A stretch of DNA of 64,000 bases from Oligella sp050920755 (GTDB lineage: Bacteria > Pseudomonadota > Gammaproteobacteria > Burkholderiales > Burkholderiaceae_B). The position numbers and the translations under genes were made by a program. This document shows positions 8,925 through 17,895 of the stretch, piece after piece. The first letter of the stretch is position 1, and each line of letters opens with the position of its first letter. The notes under the pieces were generated by a model. It was not told where the DNA came from and did no database searches. It saw nothing but the letters and a program-made list of their open reading frames with translations. Location of the stretch: positions 1,178,001-1,242,000 of the forward strand of contig NZ_CP158480.1 of the NCBI RefSeq assembly GCF_050920755.1, written 5' to 3'.

Positions 8925-11516
8925 TTAGAGCTCTACGCTATCAGCAACTTCCTGGAAATCCTGGATTTCGTTAAAGTTCATATAACGGTAGATCTTATCG
9001 CTGTTTTCGTCGATGATACCCATATTTTCAAGGTACTCCTCGCGCGTTGGGATCTTACCTAAACGTGAGCAGATAGCTGCAAGCTCTGCGGAGCCCAGGT
9101 AGACGTTAGTATTTTTACCTAAACGGTTCGGGAAGTTACGAGTACTGGTAGACATGACCGTCGCACCCTCTCTAACCTGTGCTTGGTTACCCATACATAG
9201 TGAGCAGCCCGGCATCTCGATACGAGCACCGGCAACACCGAAGGTACCGTAGTGCCCCTCTTCAGTTAATTGCTTTTGATCCATCTTGGTTGGAGGCGCT
9301 ACCCATAAACGCACAGGAATATCGCGTTTATTTTCAAGTAGCTTAGAAGCGGCACGGAAGTGACCGATGTTAGTCATGCAGCTACCGATAAACACTTCGT
9401 CGATTTTCTCACCGGCAACGTCTGATAGGGTTTTAACATCATCAGGGTCGTTAGGGCAGGCAACTAGCGGCTCGTTAATTTCTGCTAAGTCGATTTCAAT
9501 GACGGCAGCGTATTCTGCGTCTGCATCCGGCTCAAGTAGCTGAGGATTCTCTAACCACTCTTCCATACCGCGGATACGACGGGCTAATGAACGCTCATCC
9601 TCGTAACCGTTGGCAATCATCCACTTCAATAGGGTGATGTTGGATTTTAAGTACTCGATGATTGGTTCTTTGTTTAAGCGAACAGTACAACCGGCGGCAG
9701 AACGCTCAGCTGAAGCATCACTTAATTCGAATGCCTGCTCAACCTTAAGATCAGGTAAGCCCTCAATCTCTAAAATACGGCCGGAGAAGATGTTTTTCTT
9801 ACCTTGCTTGGCAACGGTGAGTAAACCCTCTTTAATCGCATAGTAAGGAATCGCATTAACCAAGTCACGTAAAGTCACGCCGGGCTGCATTTTACCCTTG
9901 AAGCGTACGAGTACAGACTCAGGCATATCTAAAGGCATGACACCGGTAGCGGCCGCAAACGCCACTAGACCGGAACCGGCCGGGAAGCTGATGCCGATTG
10001 GGAAACGTGTATGTGAGTCACCACCGGTACCAACCGTATCAGGCAATAACATACGGTTTAACCAAGAGTGAATCACGCCGTCACCCGGACGTAGTGAAAT
10101 ACCACCGCGAGTACTGATGAAATCAGGTAGTTCGTGGTGAGTCTTAACGTCAACCGGCTTAGGATAAGCAGCGGTGTGACAGAATGACTGCATCACTAAG
10201 TCGGCTGAGAAGCCTAAACATGCTAAGTCTTTAAGCTCGTCACGAGTCATAGGGCCGGTCGTATCCTGGCTACCGACAGAGGTCATGCGTGGCTCACAGT
10301 ATGTGCCCGGACGAATACCTTGGCCCTCAGGTAGACCACATGCGCGACCAACCATTTTTTGAGCTAAGCTAAAGCCCTTGCCGCTATCGGCAGGCGCTTC
10401 CGGTAAGCGGAATACGGTAGAAGGCTCTAAACCTAAAGCTTCACGTGCTTTAGCAGTTAAACCGCGACCGATAATCAGAGGAATACGACCACCGGCTTGA
10501 ACCTCGTCAAAGAGTACGTCTGATTTAACTTTGAACTCAGCGATTACCTCGCCGTTTTTAAGGGCTTTACCCTCGTAAGGACGTAATTCGATTTCATCGC
10601 CCATTTCCATTTTGGAAACGTCTAACTCGATAGGTAAAGCGCCCGCATCCTCCATGGTGTTATAGAAAATAGGAGCGATCTTACCGCCAAGACAGACGCC
10701 ACCGAAACGCTTGTTGGGAACAAACGGGATGTCCTCACCGGTAAACCATAGTACGGAGTTGGTAGCAGATTTACGTGATGAACCGGTACCGACCACGTCA
10801 CCTACGTAAGCAACTAAGTTACCTTTTTTCTTGAGGCTCTCGATAAACTGAACCGGACCACGTTTGCCGTCTTCTTCAGGTTCGAAAGAAGCATCAGGAC
10901 GCTTGTTTTTAAGCATCGCTAAAGCGTGCATCGGAATGTCGGGACGAGTAGTCGCATCGGGAGCGGGGGATAAATCGTCCGTGTTGGTCTCACCGGGTAC
11001 TTTAAATACGGTGATTTTTAAGCGCTCGGGCACACCCTTGCGGCTGGTAAACCACTCGGCATCGGCCCAACTCTGTAGTACCTCTTTGGCGAATTTATTA
11101 CCGCCTTCGGCCTTTTCACGTACGTCGTGGAAAGCGTCGAACATTAATAAGGTGTTTTTAAGTGCATCAGCTGCGATTTGTGCTAATTGCTCATTTTCCA
11201 ATAGCTCAACCAGCGGAGCGATATTGAAACCACCCAACATCGTACCTAAAAGCTCAGTGGCTTTTTCAGGGCTGATCAAAGGTGTTTTTTCTTTACCAAA
11301 AGCAATGGCAGCCAAGTAAGAAGCCTTAACTTTGGCAGCATCATCCACACCGGCAGGTACGCGGTGAGTCAGTAGATCAACTAAAAACTCCTCCTCATCG
11401 GCAGGTGGGTTTTTGATTAACTCGATTAGATCGGCGGTTTGTTGGGCTGAAAGGGCTAAAGGAGGAATGCCTAAAGCCGCACGCTCTTCCACATGCTTAC
11501 GATATGCTTCTAACAT
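8925..11516 (-). CDS. acnB: Bifunctional aconitate hydratase 2 / 2-methylisocitrate dehydratase
   Basis: AcnB is the main TCA-cycle aconitase of most proteobacteria and also hydrates 2-methyl-cis-aconitate in the 2-methylcitrate cycle. The 863-residue protein starts with the AcnB-specific HEAT-like helical domain (MLEAYRKHVEERAALGIPPL), followed by the swivel domain with VGTGSSRKSATNS and then the catalytic domains. Cluster cysteines lie in IGSCMTNIGHF and MPGCSLCMGNQ. Upstream, an operator-like sequence overlaps the predicted promoter and also occurs next to the gntR gene at 17997, so joint regulation with mdh is likely. prpB and prpC, which need its second activity, lie 3-5 kb away. Confidence 0.96.
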   Translation of the reverse strand: MLEAYRKHVEERAALGIPPLALSAQQTADLIELIKNPPADEEEFLVDLLTHRVPAGVDDAAKVKASYLAAIAFGKEKTPLISPEKATELLGTMLGGFNIAPLVELLENEQLAQIAADALKNTLLMFDAFHDVREKAEGGNKFAKEVLQSWADAEWFTSRKGVPERLKITVFKVPGETNTDDLSPAPDATTRPDIPMHALAMLKNKRPDASFEPEEDGKRGPVQFIESLKKKGNLVAYVGDVVGTGSSRKSATNSVLWFTGEDIPFVPNKRFGGVCLGGKIAPIFYNTMEDAGALPIELDVSKMEMGDEIELRPYEGKALKNGEVIAEFKVKSDVLFDEVQAGGRIPLIIGRGLTAKAREALGLEPSTVFRLPEAPADSGKGFSLAQKMVGRACGLPEGQGIRPGTYCEPRMTSVGSQDTTGPMTRDELKDLACLGFSADLVMQSFCHTAAYPKPVDVKTHHELPDFISTRGGISLRPGDGVIHSWLNRMLLPDTVGTGGDSHTRFPIGISFPAGSGLVAFAAATGVMPLDMPESVLVRFKGKMQPGVTLRDLVNAIPYYAIKEGLLTVAKQGKKNIFSGRILEIEGLPDLKVEQAFELSDASAERSAAGCTVRLNKEPIIEYLKSNITLLKWMIANGYEDERSLARRIRGMEEWLENPQLLEPDADAEYAAVIEIDLAEINEPLVACPNDPDDVKTLSDVAGEKIDEVFIGSCMTNIGHFRAASKLLENKRDIPVRLWVAPPTKMDQKQLTEEGHYGTFGVAGARIEMPGCSLCMGNQAQVREGATVMSTSTRNFPNRLGKNTNVYLGSAELAAICSRLGKIPTREEYLENMGIIDENSDKIYRYMNFNEIQDFQEVADSVEL

Positions 11517-11579
11517 TTTGATTACACCTTTTTAGTTAAAATTTTGATTTTAATTGATTATTTATAGAGTATACCACAA

Positions 11580-11600
11580 GTCTTATGTCTTATATAAGAC
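11580..11600. promoter_or_regulatory. Candidate GntR operator upstream of acnB
   Basis: The 14-bp palindrome GTCTTATATAAGAC is preceded by a direct copy of its left half (GTCTTAT). The 19-bp core TCTTATGTCTTATATAAGA (11581-11599) is identical to 17897-17915 between mdh and gntR. It sits about where the -35 element of the acnB promoter would be, which suggests repression. Assignment to the regulator at 17997 is inference. Confidence 0.7.
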
Positions 11601-11822
11601 TCAGGGTGTTTATGCATGATAATAATATTATATTAATATTATATGTCATGATGATTGTCGCTTTTCTGCTGTTTTTGCTGTTTAGAGGGCGTGGTTATTA
11701 TGACTATACTCACTTGATTAGGTCATCTTCGCTAAGCTCACGACTTCATTCGGTATGAATCACGAGTTCCTTGGGTTTGAAGTGGTTTTTAAGAAACTAT
11801 CTGTTGAAAAGCGTTATATTGA

Positions 11823-11910
11823 AAAACTCGTTCGAATAAATGTGGTTTTTCACGAAAACTCGTTCGAAAAAATGTAGTTCTCAACAAAAACTCCTTCGAA
11901 AAAATGTTTG
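11823..11910. repeat. Degenerate 32-bp tandem repeat, about 3 copies
   Basis: Units begin AAAACTCGTTCGAA at 11823 and 11855, and AAAACTCCTTCGAA at 11887, each followed by a variant of the segment TAAATGTGGTTTTTCACG. A further decayed copy can be aligned at about 11781-11811. There are no unique spacers, so this is not CRISPR. The function is unknown. Confidence 0.6.
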
Positions 11911-12110
11911 AGCGCTTTTTTAAGCACTGATTTGAACCGATTCAGTACTGAATTGTCTTAAGCTTTGCTTTTTATGCATAACTTTGACAAAGTACGCCAT
12001 TTGACGAAGCGGCTTTGTGTTCGATAAATTAAGGCTGCAAGCATTTTTCTACAATTGCTTGTATTCACATTAAGAACAATCCATTTTTTTGCTTACTATA
12101 GAGACTTCTT

Positions 12111-13061
12111 ATGAATAAAAATGTCATTTTAAGCAGTACTAAAGCGTTGCTGGTCGGCTTGACCGGTTTAGCCATTAGCTCAACAGCATCGGCTTCAGCC
12201 AAGGCAGAGCAGGAATTAAGAGACTATCTAAGCTCTTTGGGCGTTCAGGACAGCTTCACATGGCAGCGCATCAGAGGGGATTCACTGGCTGATGCGACGA
12301 TTTACGGCGTGGTCTTTACCGCAGCTAAGGGTACAGCCAAGGAGAAGAAGTACTTAATTAAAGAAATGGATTTTGACGATTATCAAGTGACCGATAATCG
12401 TGTTTCCGTCGATGTGACTTATAAAGGCATCACAGACGAGGATGGGGTGCATCTGCTGTTATCGAAAAAGCTGGGTGCAAATAAAGATTTTCAGCGCTTG
12501 GGCTATCAGCAGTTGGACGATATGCTGCTTAAGCTCAAGTATGATATGGAAAAAAGTAACGGCGCACTGAGCGGTAATTTAGCAATTCAACAAAAGGCGG
12601 TGCTTGACAGTCAGCTGGACTTTAAAACCGAGGGTGTAGGCGCCTTTGTGGATCAGTTGATCGGCTTAGAGGCAGCCACTATTGATCCGGAGTTGATTTT
12701 GCTGAGTGCCATGACGACTAAGCTGCATTATATTAGTCTGGACCTGAAGGACGATGGTTTGAATCAGCGAATGATGACGCATGACCCCAATCATCGCAAT
12801 AATGTCACAAAGCAATACCAATCGTGCATGAAAACCGTGGAGGAGTTCAGCATTGATCAGTTGCAGCAGGGTTGTGATGCAATAAGAGATTATTTTTTAG
12901 CTCAGAAAAATAAACTGCATGTTTCAATGAAGCCGGCTAAGCCATTTGTTGTAGCGGAGTATTTGCCGATGTATATGTTGATGAGTCGCGCCGGACCTCA
13001 GGCTGCGAGTGCGCTGATTAAGCAAATCGTTCGCGATTTGAATGTCACGATTAGCAATTAG
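12111..13061 (+). CDS. Secreted or periplasmic protein of unknown function
   Basis: I do not recognise the family. The 316-residue product begins with a typical Sec signal peptide: lysine near the start, a hydrophobic core ALLVGLTGLAIS and a likely cleavage after an alanine-rich stretch near residue 28 (TASASA). The mature part is soluble and charged, has no further membrane segment, and contains only two cysteines (in KQYQSCMKTVEEF and LQQGCDAIRDYF), which could form a disulfide. The gene stands alone between acnB and argG, with no strong ribosome site before the ATG. Confidence 0.7.
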   Translation: MNKNVILSSTKALLVGLTGLAISSTASASAKAEQELRDYLSSLGVQDSFTWQRIRGDSLADATIYGVVFTAAKGTAKEKKYLIKEMDFDDYQVTDNRVSVDVTYKGITDEDGVHLLLSKKLGANKDFQRLGYQQLDDMLLKLKYDMEKSNGALSGNLAIQQKAVLDSQLDFKTEGVGAFVDQLIGLEAATIDPELILLSAMTTKLHYISLDLKDDGLNQRMMTHDPNHRNNVTKQYQSCMKTVEEFSIDQLQQGCDAIRDYFLAQKNKLHVSMKPAKPFVVAEYLPMYMLMSRAGPQAASALIKQIVRDLNVTISN

Positions 13062-13163
13062 TTGCCAATACGGCATTAGCCATGCCTTTGTAAACTCAAT
13101 GCCCGGTAAATCGGTTAAAATTGAAGTTTATTTTTATTTGCTTTTCTTCAAAGGGTCTACTTT

Positions 13164-14519
13164 ATGTCAAATTCAAATGCGACCATCCTGCAATCCCTTC
13201 CTGCCGGTCAGAAAGTAGGGATTGCTTTCTCGGGTGGTTTAGATACTTCTGCTGCTTTATTGTGGATGAAATTAAAGGGCGCACAGCCTTACGCTTATAC
13301 GGCTAATCTCGGTCAGCCGGATGAGGATGATTATGAGGCGATTCCACGCCAAGCTAAAAAGTATGGTGCAATTGAAGCGCGTTTAGTAGATTGTCGTCTG
13401 CAATTGGCCTATGAGGGTATTGCGGCCATTCAGAGCGGTGCTTTTCATGTGACCACCGGTGGTATGCCTTATTTCAATACCACCCCGATCGGCCGTGCCG
13501 TGACCGGTACCATGTTGGTTTCTGCAATGAAAGAGGACGATGTTAATATCTGGGGTGACGGTTCCACTTATAAGGGTAATGACATTGAGCGTTTTTATCG
13601 CTATGGTTTGATTACCAATCCTAAGCTTAAAATTTATAAGCCATGGTTAGACCAGCAGTTTATTGATGAACTGGGTGGTCGTCAGGAAATGTCCGAGTTT
13701 TTAATTGAAAATGGCTTTGATTATAAAATGTCGGTCGAAAAGGCTTACAGTACCGATTCGAATATGCTCGGCGCCACTCACGAGGCCAAGGACTTAGAGT
13801 ATTTAGACAGCAGCTTAAAGATTGTTAAGCCGATCATGGGCGTTGCTTTTTGGGATGAGTCGGTGGAGATTAAGCCTGAGGTCGTACGTGTGCGTTTTGA
13901 AGAGGGCGTGCCGGTAGCACTTAACGGTCAGGAATATGAACCGGTTGAGCTTTTCTTAGAAGCTAATAAAATCGGTGGTCGTCATGGTTTAGGTATGACC
14001 GATCAGATTGAAAACCGTATTATTGAAGCTAAGTCACGCGGGATCTATGAGGCTCCGGGCATGGCCTTATTGCATATTGCCTATGAGCGTTTAGTGACCG
14101 GTATTCATAATGAGGATACGATTGAGCAATATCGTATTAACGGCTTGCGTTTAGGTCGCTTATTGTATCAAGGTCGTTGGTTTGATTCGCAGGCACTTAT
14201 GCTGAGAGAAACTGCCCAACGTTGGGTGGCTAGAGCCATCACCGGTGAGGTGACTTTAGAGTTGCACCGCGGTAATAACTACATTTTCTTAAATACTGAA
14301 TCACCTAATCTCACTTACGAGGCTGATCGCTTAAGTATGGAAAAGGTTAAGGATGCAGCCTTTACGCCACTTGATCGTATCGGACAATTAACCATGCGTA
14401 ATCTGGACATTATCGATACGCGTAATAAACTCGGTATTTACACCAAATCCGGTTTATTAATCGCCGGTAAGGACTCCGTGGTTCCGCAACTGGAGAGTTC
14501 AAGCAAAGACGCGAAGTAG
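13164..14519 (+). CDS. argG: Argininosuccinate synthase
   Basis: ArgG condenses citrulline and aspartate using ATP in arginine synthesis. The N-terminal PP-loop is seen in GIAFSGGLDTSAALLWM, and the citrulline/aspartate-binding region includes DGSTYKGNDIERF. At 451 residues it belongs to the longer E. coli-type subgroup rather than the roughly 400-residue type. It is a single gene here, followed by its own terminator. The ATG at 13164 is taken as start because the protein begins at the expected distance from the PP-loop. Confidence 0.96.
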   Translation: MSNSNATILQSLPAGQKVGIAFSGGLDTSAALLWMKLKGAQPYAYTANLGQPDEDDYEAIPRQAKKYGAIEARLVDCRLQLAYEGIAAIQSGAFHVTTGGMPYFNTTPIGRAVTGTMLVSAMKEDDVNIWGDGSTYKGNDIERFYRYGLITNPKLKIYKPWLDQQFIDELGGRQEMSEFLIENGFDYKMSVEKAYSTDSNMLGATHEAKDLEYLDSSLKIVKPIMGVAFWDESVEIKPEVVRVRFEEGVPVALNGQEYEPVELFLEANKIGGRHGLGMTDQIENRIIEAKSRGIYEAPGMALLHIAYERLVTGIHNEDTIEQYRINGLRLGRLLYQGRWFDSQALMLRETAQRWVARAITGEVTLELHRGNNYIFLNTESPNLTYEADRLSMEKVKDAAFTPLDRIGQLTMRNLDIIDTRNKLGIYTKSGLLIAGKDSVVPQLESSSKDAK

Positions 14520-14547
14520 TTCTTTGAGTTTTTTGCTGTAAAATATA

Positions 14548-14579
14548 AAAACAGGCGCTCTATCCAGGGCGCCTGTTTT
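14548..14579. terminator. Bidirectional terminator between argG and prpC
   Basis: AAAACAGGCGC (14548-14558) pairs with GCGCCTGTTTT (14569-14579). The stem has T residues on both strands and lies between the convergent argG and prpC genes. Confidence 0.85.
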
Positions 14580-14621
14580 GATCTTAAGAGCTAAAAAAAC
14601 CTTAATTAATTGCCGCTTGAC

Positions 14622-15785
14622 TTAGGGGCGATCCTCAAGCTTCACGAACTCCTGGTTTTCCGGACCAACGTAGTTAGCGGTAGGACGGATGATCTTGTTA
14701 TCAGCGCGCTGCTCAAGAATATGAGCAGACCAACCGGCTGTACGTGCAATCACGAAAAGCGGGGTAAACATGGCTGTAGGTACGCCCATCATGTGATAGG
14801 ACACGGCTGAGAACCAGTCTAAGTTAGGGAACATTTTCTTAGCATCCCACATAACACTTTCAAGACGCTCTGCGATTTCGTACATTTTAGTGTTATTGGC
14901 ACTTTCAGAAAGATCTTTAGCAACCGCTTTGATCACTTGGTTACGCGGGTCGGAAACGGTGTAAACGGGGTGACCGAAACCGATGATCACTTCCTTGTTT
15001 TCGATCCGCTTACGGATATCCGCTTCAGCTTCATCCGGGTTATCGTAGCGCTTTTGAACCTCAAAAGCCACTTCGTTCGCACCACCGTGCTTAGGACCAC
15101 GTAAAGCACCGATAGCACCGGAGATGCAAGAGTACATATCAGAGCCTGTACCGGCGATAACACGGCTGGTGAAGGTTGAAGCGTTAAACTCGTGCTCAGC
15201 GTATAGGTTTAAAGAGATATGCATCGCACGCACCCACTCTTCAGGAGGGGTTTCACCGTGCAATAGCTCTAAGAAGTGACCGGCAATGCTGTCTTCATCA
15301 GATTCAACATCGATCACCACACCGTTGTTGCTGAAGTGATACCAGTATAGTAGGGCAGAGCCTAAGCAAGCGATTAAACGGTCAGCAATGTCACGCGCAT
15401 CAGCGGCATTGTGATCATCTTTTTCAGGTAAGGCGCAGCCTAAAACAGAAACCGCAGTACGCATAACATCCATCGGATGGCTTGCGGCAGGTAGGCTTTC
15501 TAAAACCTCTTTAACCGCTAAAGGTAAACCGCGTAGTCTTTTAAGCTTTGCTTTATAAGCGGCAAGTTCAGCCACGTTAGGTAGTTTGTCGTGAATTAAT
15601 AAGTGCGCAACCTCTTCAAATTCACAAGCGCCGGCCATGTCTAAAATGTCATAGCCACGGTAATGTAAGTCATTACCGGAAAGGCCAACGGTACAAAGTG
15701 CGGTGTTACCTGCGGCAATACCTGAAAGGGCAACTGATTTTTTACCTTTAGGTTTGTTTTCTGTGCTTTGATCTGTTTGACTCAT
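14622..15785 (-). CDS. prpC: 2-methylcitrate synthase
   Basis: PrpC joins propionyl-CoA and oxaloacetate in the 2-methylcitrate cycle. The 387-residue protein is of the shorter citrate-synthase type without the N-terminal domain found in GltA. LRGPKHGGANEVAFEV and GFGHPVYTVSDPRNQ carry catalytic histidines, and PSLD-like DWFSAVSYHMMGVP follows. Proline in FGHPVY, where GltA has arginine, is typical of PrpC. prpB begins 30 bases upstream on the same strand, so the two form an operon. Confidence 0.93.
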   Translation of the reverse strand: MSQTDQSTENKPKGKKSVALSGIAAGNTALCTVGLSGNDLHYRGYDILDMAGACEFEEVAHLLIHDKLPNVAELAAYKAKLKRLRGLPLAVKEVLESLPAASHPMDVMRTAVSVLGCALPEKDDHNAADARDIADRLIACLGSALLYWYHFSNNGVVIDVESDEDSIAGHFLELLHGETPPEEWVRAMHISLNLYAEHEFNASTFTSRVIAGTGSDMYSCISGAIGALRGPKHGGANEVAFEVQKRYDNPDEAEADIRKRIENKEVIIGFGHPVYTVSDPRNQVIKAVAKDLSESANNTKMYEIAERLESVMWDAKKMFPNLDWFSAVSYHMMGVPTAMFTPLFVIARTAGWSAHILEQRADNKIIRPTANYVGPENQEFVKLEDRP

Positions 15786-15814
15786 TAGATCCTCCTATGA
15801 TTTATAAAAGAAAA

Positions 15815-16696
15815 CTATTTTTTAGCGTAAAGATTATCTAAGTACTCTTCAAAGGCAAAGTAACCAATGCTCTCGTATAGCTCCATACGAGTTTGCATGA
15901 TATCAACCACGTTTTTCTGATGGCCGTCTTTGCGAATGGCTTCATAAATTGTTTGCGCTGCTTTGTTCATGGCGCGGAAAGCAGATAACGGGTAGAGCAC
16001 CATGCCTACATCAACACCGGCTAACTCTTCAACAGTAAATAATGGTGTCGCACCGAACTCAGTGATATTTGCCAATACCGGAACGTTTAAGTTTTCGGTA
16101 AAGAATTTATAAGTTTCTAAATCATGCGCAGCTTCAACGAAAATCGCATCGGCACCGGCTTCCGCACATTTTTGAGCACGCTCAAGCGCCGCTTCAACAC
16201 CAAAACTTTGAATGGCATCGGTACGTGCAATAATGTAGAAATCCGGATCGGTTTTAGCATCAACAGCGGCTTTAACGCGGTCGATCATCTCCTCTGTGGA
16301 AACGATTTCCTTGTTAGGGCGGTGACCGCAACGCTTAGCACCGGCTTGGTCTTCAATATGGCAAGCGGCAGCGCCGAATTTAATTAAGCTTTTTACTGTA
16401 CGAGCAATATTAAAAGCAGACGGACCGAAACCGGTATCGATATCAACTAATAAAGGCGTATCACATACATCGGTAATACGACGGATATCGGTTAATACAT
16501 CATCTAAAGTGTTAATGCCTAAGTCGGGTAAACCTAAAGAACCGGCTGCAACGCCGCCACCGGATAAGTAGATTGCTTTAAAACCGGCTCGCTTAGCTAA
16601 AAGAGCATGGTTAGCGTTAATGGCACCGATAATTTGTAATGGCTTTTCTTCAGCTAAGGCTTGACGAAAAGCTGCACCTGCAGATTTTTGACTCAT
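15815..16696 (-). CDS. prpB: 2-methylisocitrate lyase
   Basis: PrpB cleaves 2-methylisocitrate to pyruvate and succinate. The 293-residue protein belongs to the isocitrate lyase/PEP mutase superfamily: IYLSGGGVAAGSLGLPD is the N-terminal signature, LVDIDTGFG the metal-binding aspartate region, and AKRCGHRPNKEIV contains the active-site cysteine motif KRCGH. The frame extends to a GTG at 16726, but the ATG at 16696 gives the usual N-terminus (MSQKSAGAAFRQAL) and has a GAGAA just upstream. It is the first gene of the prpBC unit. Confidence 0.94.
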   Translation of the reverse strand: MSQKSAGAAFRQALAEEKPLQIIGAINANHALLAKRAGFKAIYLSGGGVAAGSLGLPDLGINTLDDVLTDIRRITDVCDTPLLVDIDTGFGPSAFNIARTVKSLIKFGAAACHIEDQAGAKRCGHRPNKEIVSTEEMIDRVKAAVDAKTDPDFYIIARTDAIQSFGVEAALERAQKCAEAGADAIFVEAAHDLETYKFFTENLNVPVLANITEFGATPLFTVEELAGVDVGMVLYPLSAFRAMNKAAQTIYEAIRKDGHQKNVVDIMQTRMELYESIGYFAFEEYLDNLYAKK

Positions 16697-16762
16697 AGCG
16701 TTTTCTCTATCTAAAATAATAGCCACCCGTGCAGTTAAGAACAGATGGCTTTTGATGGAATT

Positions 16763-16781
16763 AAGCAGGATAAACCTGCTT
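16763..16781. terminator. Short hairpin downstream of mdh
   Basis: AAGCAGG and CCTGCTT form a 7-bp stem with a 5-base loop. It lies 28 bases behind the mdh stop and ahead of prpB. T residues are stronger on the plus strand, so its activity as an mdh terminator is uncertain. Confidence 0.35.
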
Positions 16782-16808
16782 TTATTGATTTAAAACAATC
16801 CTAAGCGA

Positions 16809-17798
16809 TTATTTTAATAGGTCAGCCACACCGTCACGTTCTTCGAGAAGCTCGTTAAGTGTTTTGTCCATGTAAGCACGAGAGGTATCGTCAATTTCTA
16901 AACCCTCAACGCGCTTGTACTCGCCGCTTTCACAAATCACCGGCACACCGTACATAATACCCTCAGGGATACCGTAAGAACCGTCTGAAGGAACACCCAT
17001 TGTTACCCACTGACCGTCAGAACCTAATACCCAGTCACGGATATGGTCGATAGCGGCGTTAGCGGCGGAAGCGGCGGAAGATAAACCGCGTGCTTCAATA
17101 ATGGCGGCACCGCGTTTACCGACTTTAGGAATAAACTCGTTTTTATTCCATTCTTCGTCGTTAATCAGATCTTTTAAGCTCTCGCCGTTAACCGTAGCAA
17201 AGCGGTAGTCGGGATACATGGTTGGAGAGTGGTTACCCCAAACAGCGAAATCACGGATGTCTTTGACTGCTTTACCGGATTTTTGGGCTAATTGAGTTAA
17301 AGCACGGTTATGATCCAGACGTAACATGGCAGTAAAGTTTTTGGCCGGTAGATCCGGTGCAGACTTCATGGCAATGTAAGCGTTAGTATTGGCAGGGTTA
17401 CCTACAACTAATACTTTGACATTACGATCGGCGACTTCGTTAAGCGCTTTACCCTGTTCGATAAAGATTTTAGCGTTGATTTGTAATAAATCGGCACGCT
17501 CCATGCCCGGGCCACGAGGACGCGAACCGACTAATAATGCAATCTGTGCATCTTTAAAAGCTTCTTTAGGATCGCTGTGAGCAGTCATACCCTCTAATAA
17601 TGGGAATGCGCAGTCGTCCAGCTCCATCATCACGCCCTTAAGTGCGTTTTGAGCTTTTTCATCAGGAATTTCAAGCAATTGAAGAATGACCGGTTGATCC
17701 TTACCGAGCATTTCACCGGAGGCAATGCGGAATAAAAGGGCATAGCCGATTTGGCCGGCGGCGCCTGTGACCGCAACACGTACAGCAGGTTTTGACAT
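16809..17798 (-). CDS. mdh: Malate dehydrogenase
   Basis: Mdh oxidises malate to oxaloacetate with NAD+. The 329-residue protein is of the cytosolic type common in betaproteobacteria: the nucleotide-binding VAVTGAAGQIGYAL, the substrate loop with GSRPRGPGMERADLL, LRLDHNRA, and the catalytic histidine in AVWGNHSPTMYPD. A GGAGTT ribosome site precedes the ATG. Upstream are a leader hairpin (17813-17834) and an operator shared with acnB, and then the divergent GntR regulator gene. This is the usual Burkholderiales order. Confidence 0.96.
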   Translation of the reverse strand: MSKPAVRVAVTGAAGQIGYALLFRIASGEMLGKDQPVILQLLEIPDEKAQNALKGVMMELDDCAFPLLEGMTAHSDPKEAFKDAQIALLVGSRPRGPGMERADLLQINAKIFIEQGKALNEVADRNVKVLVVGNPANTNAYIAMKSAPDLPAKNFTAMLRLDHNRALTQLAQKSGKAVKDIRDFAVWGNHSPTMYPDYRFATVNGESLKDLINDEEWNKNEFIPKVGKRGAAIIEARGLSSAASAANAAIDHIRDWVLGSDGQWVTMGVPSDGSYGIPEGIMYGVPVICESGEYKRVEGLEIDDTSRAYMDKTLNELLEERDGVADLLK

Positions 17799-17812
17799 AA
17801 TAATAACTCCAG

Positions 17813-17834
17813 CATTACATATATAAATGTAATG
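17813..17834 (-). promoter_or_regulatory. Hairpin or operator in the mdh leader
   Basis: CATTACAT (17813-17820) and ATGTAATG (17827-17834) form a perfect 8-bp inverted repeat around six bases. In the mdh transcript it ends one base before the TGGAG ribosome site. It could be a translational control hairpin or a DNA operator. Confidence 0.45.
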
Positions 17835-17895
17835 AAACGTTTAAAAATCTTGTTAAGCTTAGATCAATATTTGTCTTGCGTCAATGTAGACTTAT

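Larger units (their letters stand above)
11517..12110. other. 594-bp intergenic region between acnB and a secreted-protein gene
   Basis: No gene of credible composition is seen here. The acnB end holds a possible -10 box (TATACT on the minus strand, 11568-11573) and the GntR-type operator at 11580-11600. Further on are a 21-bp AT-rich palindrome (11622-11642) and a 32-bp degenerate tandem repeat (11823-11910). The last 200 bases before the next gene show no clear promoter. Confidence 0.6.

Noticed and set aside
11823..11910. Repeat array considered as CRISPR
   Set aside because: The units are directly adjacent and degenerate, without unique spacers, and no cas gene is in the window.
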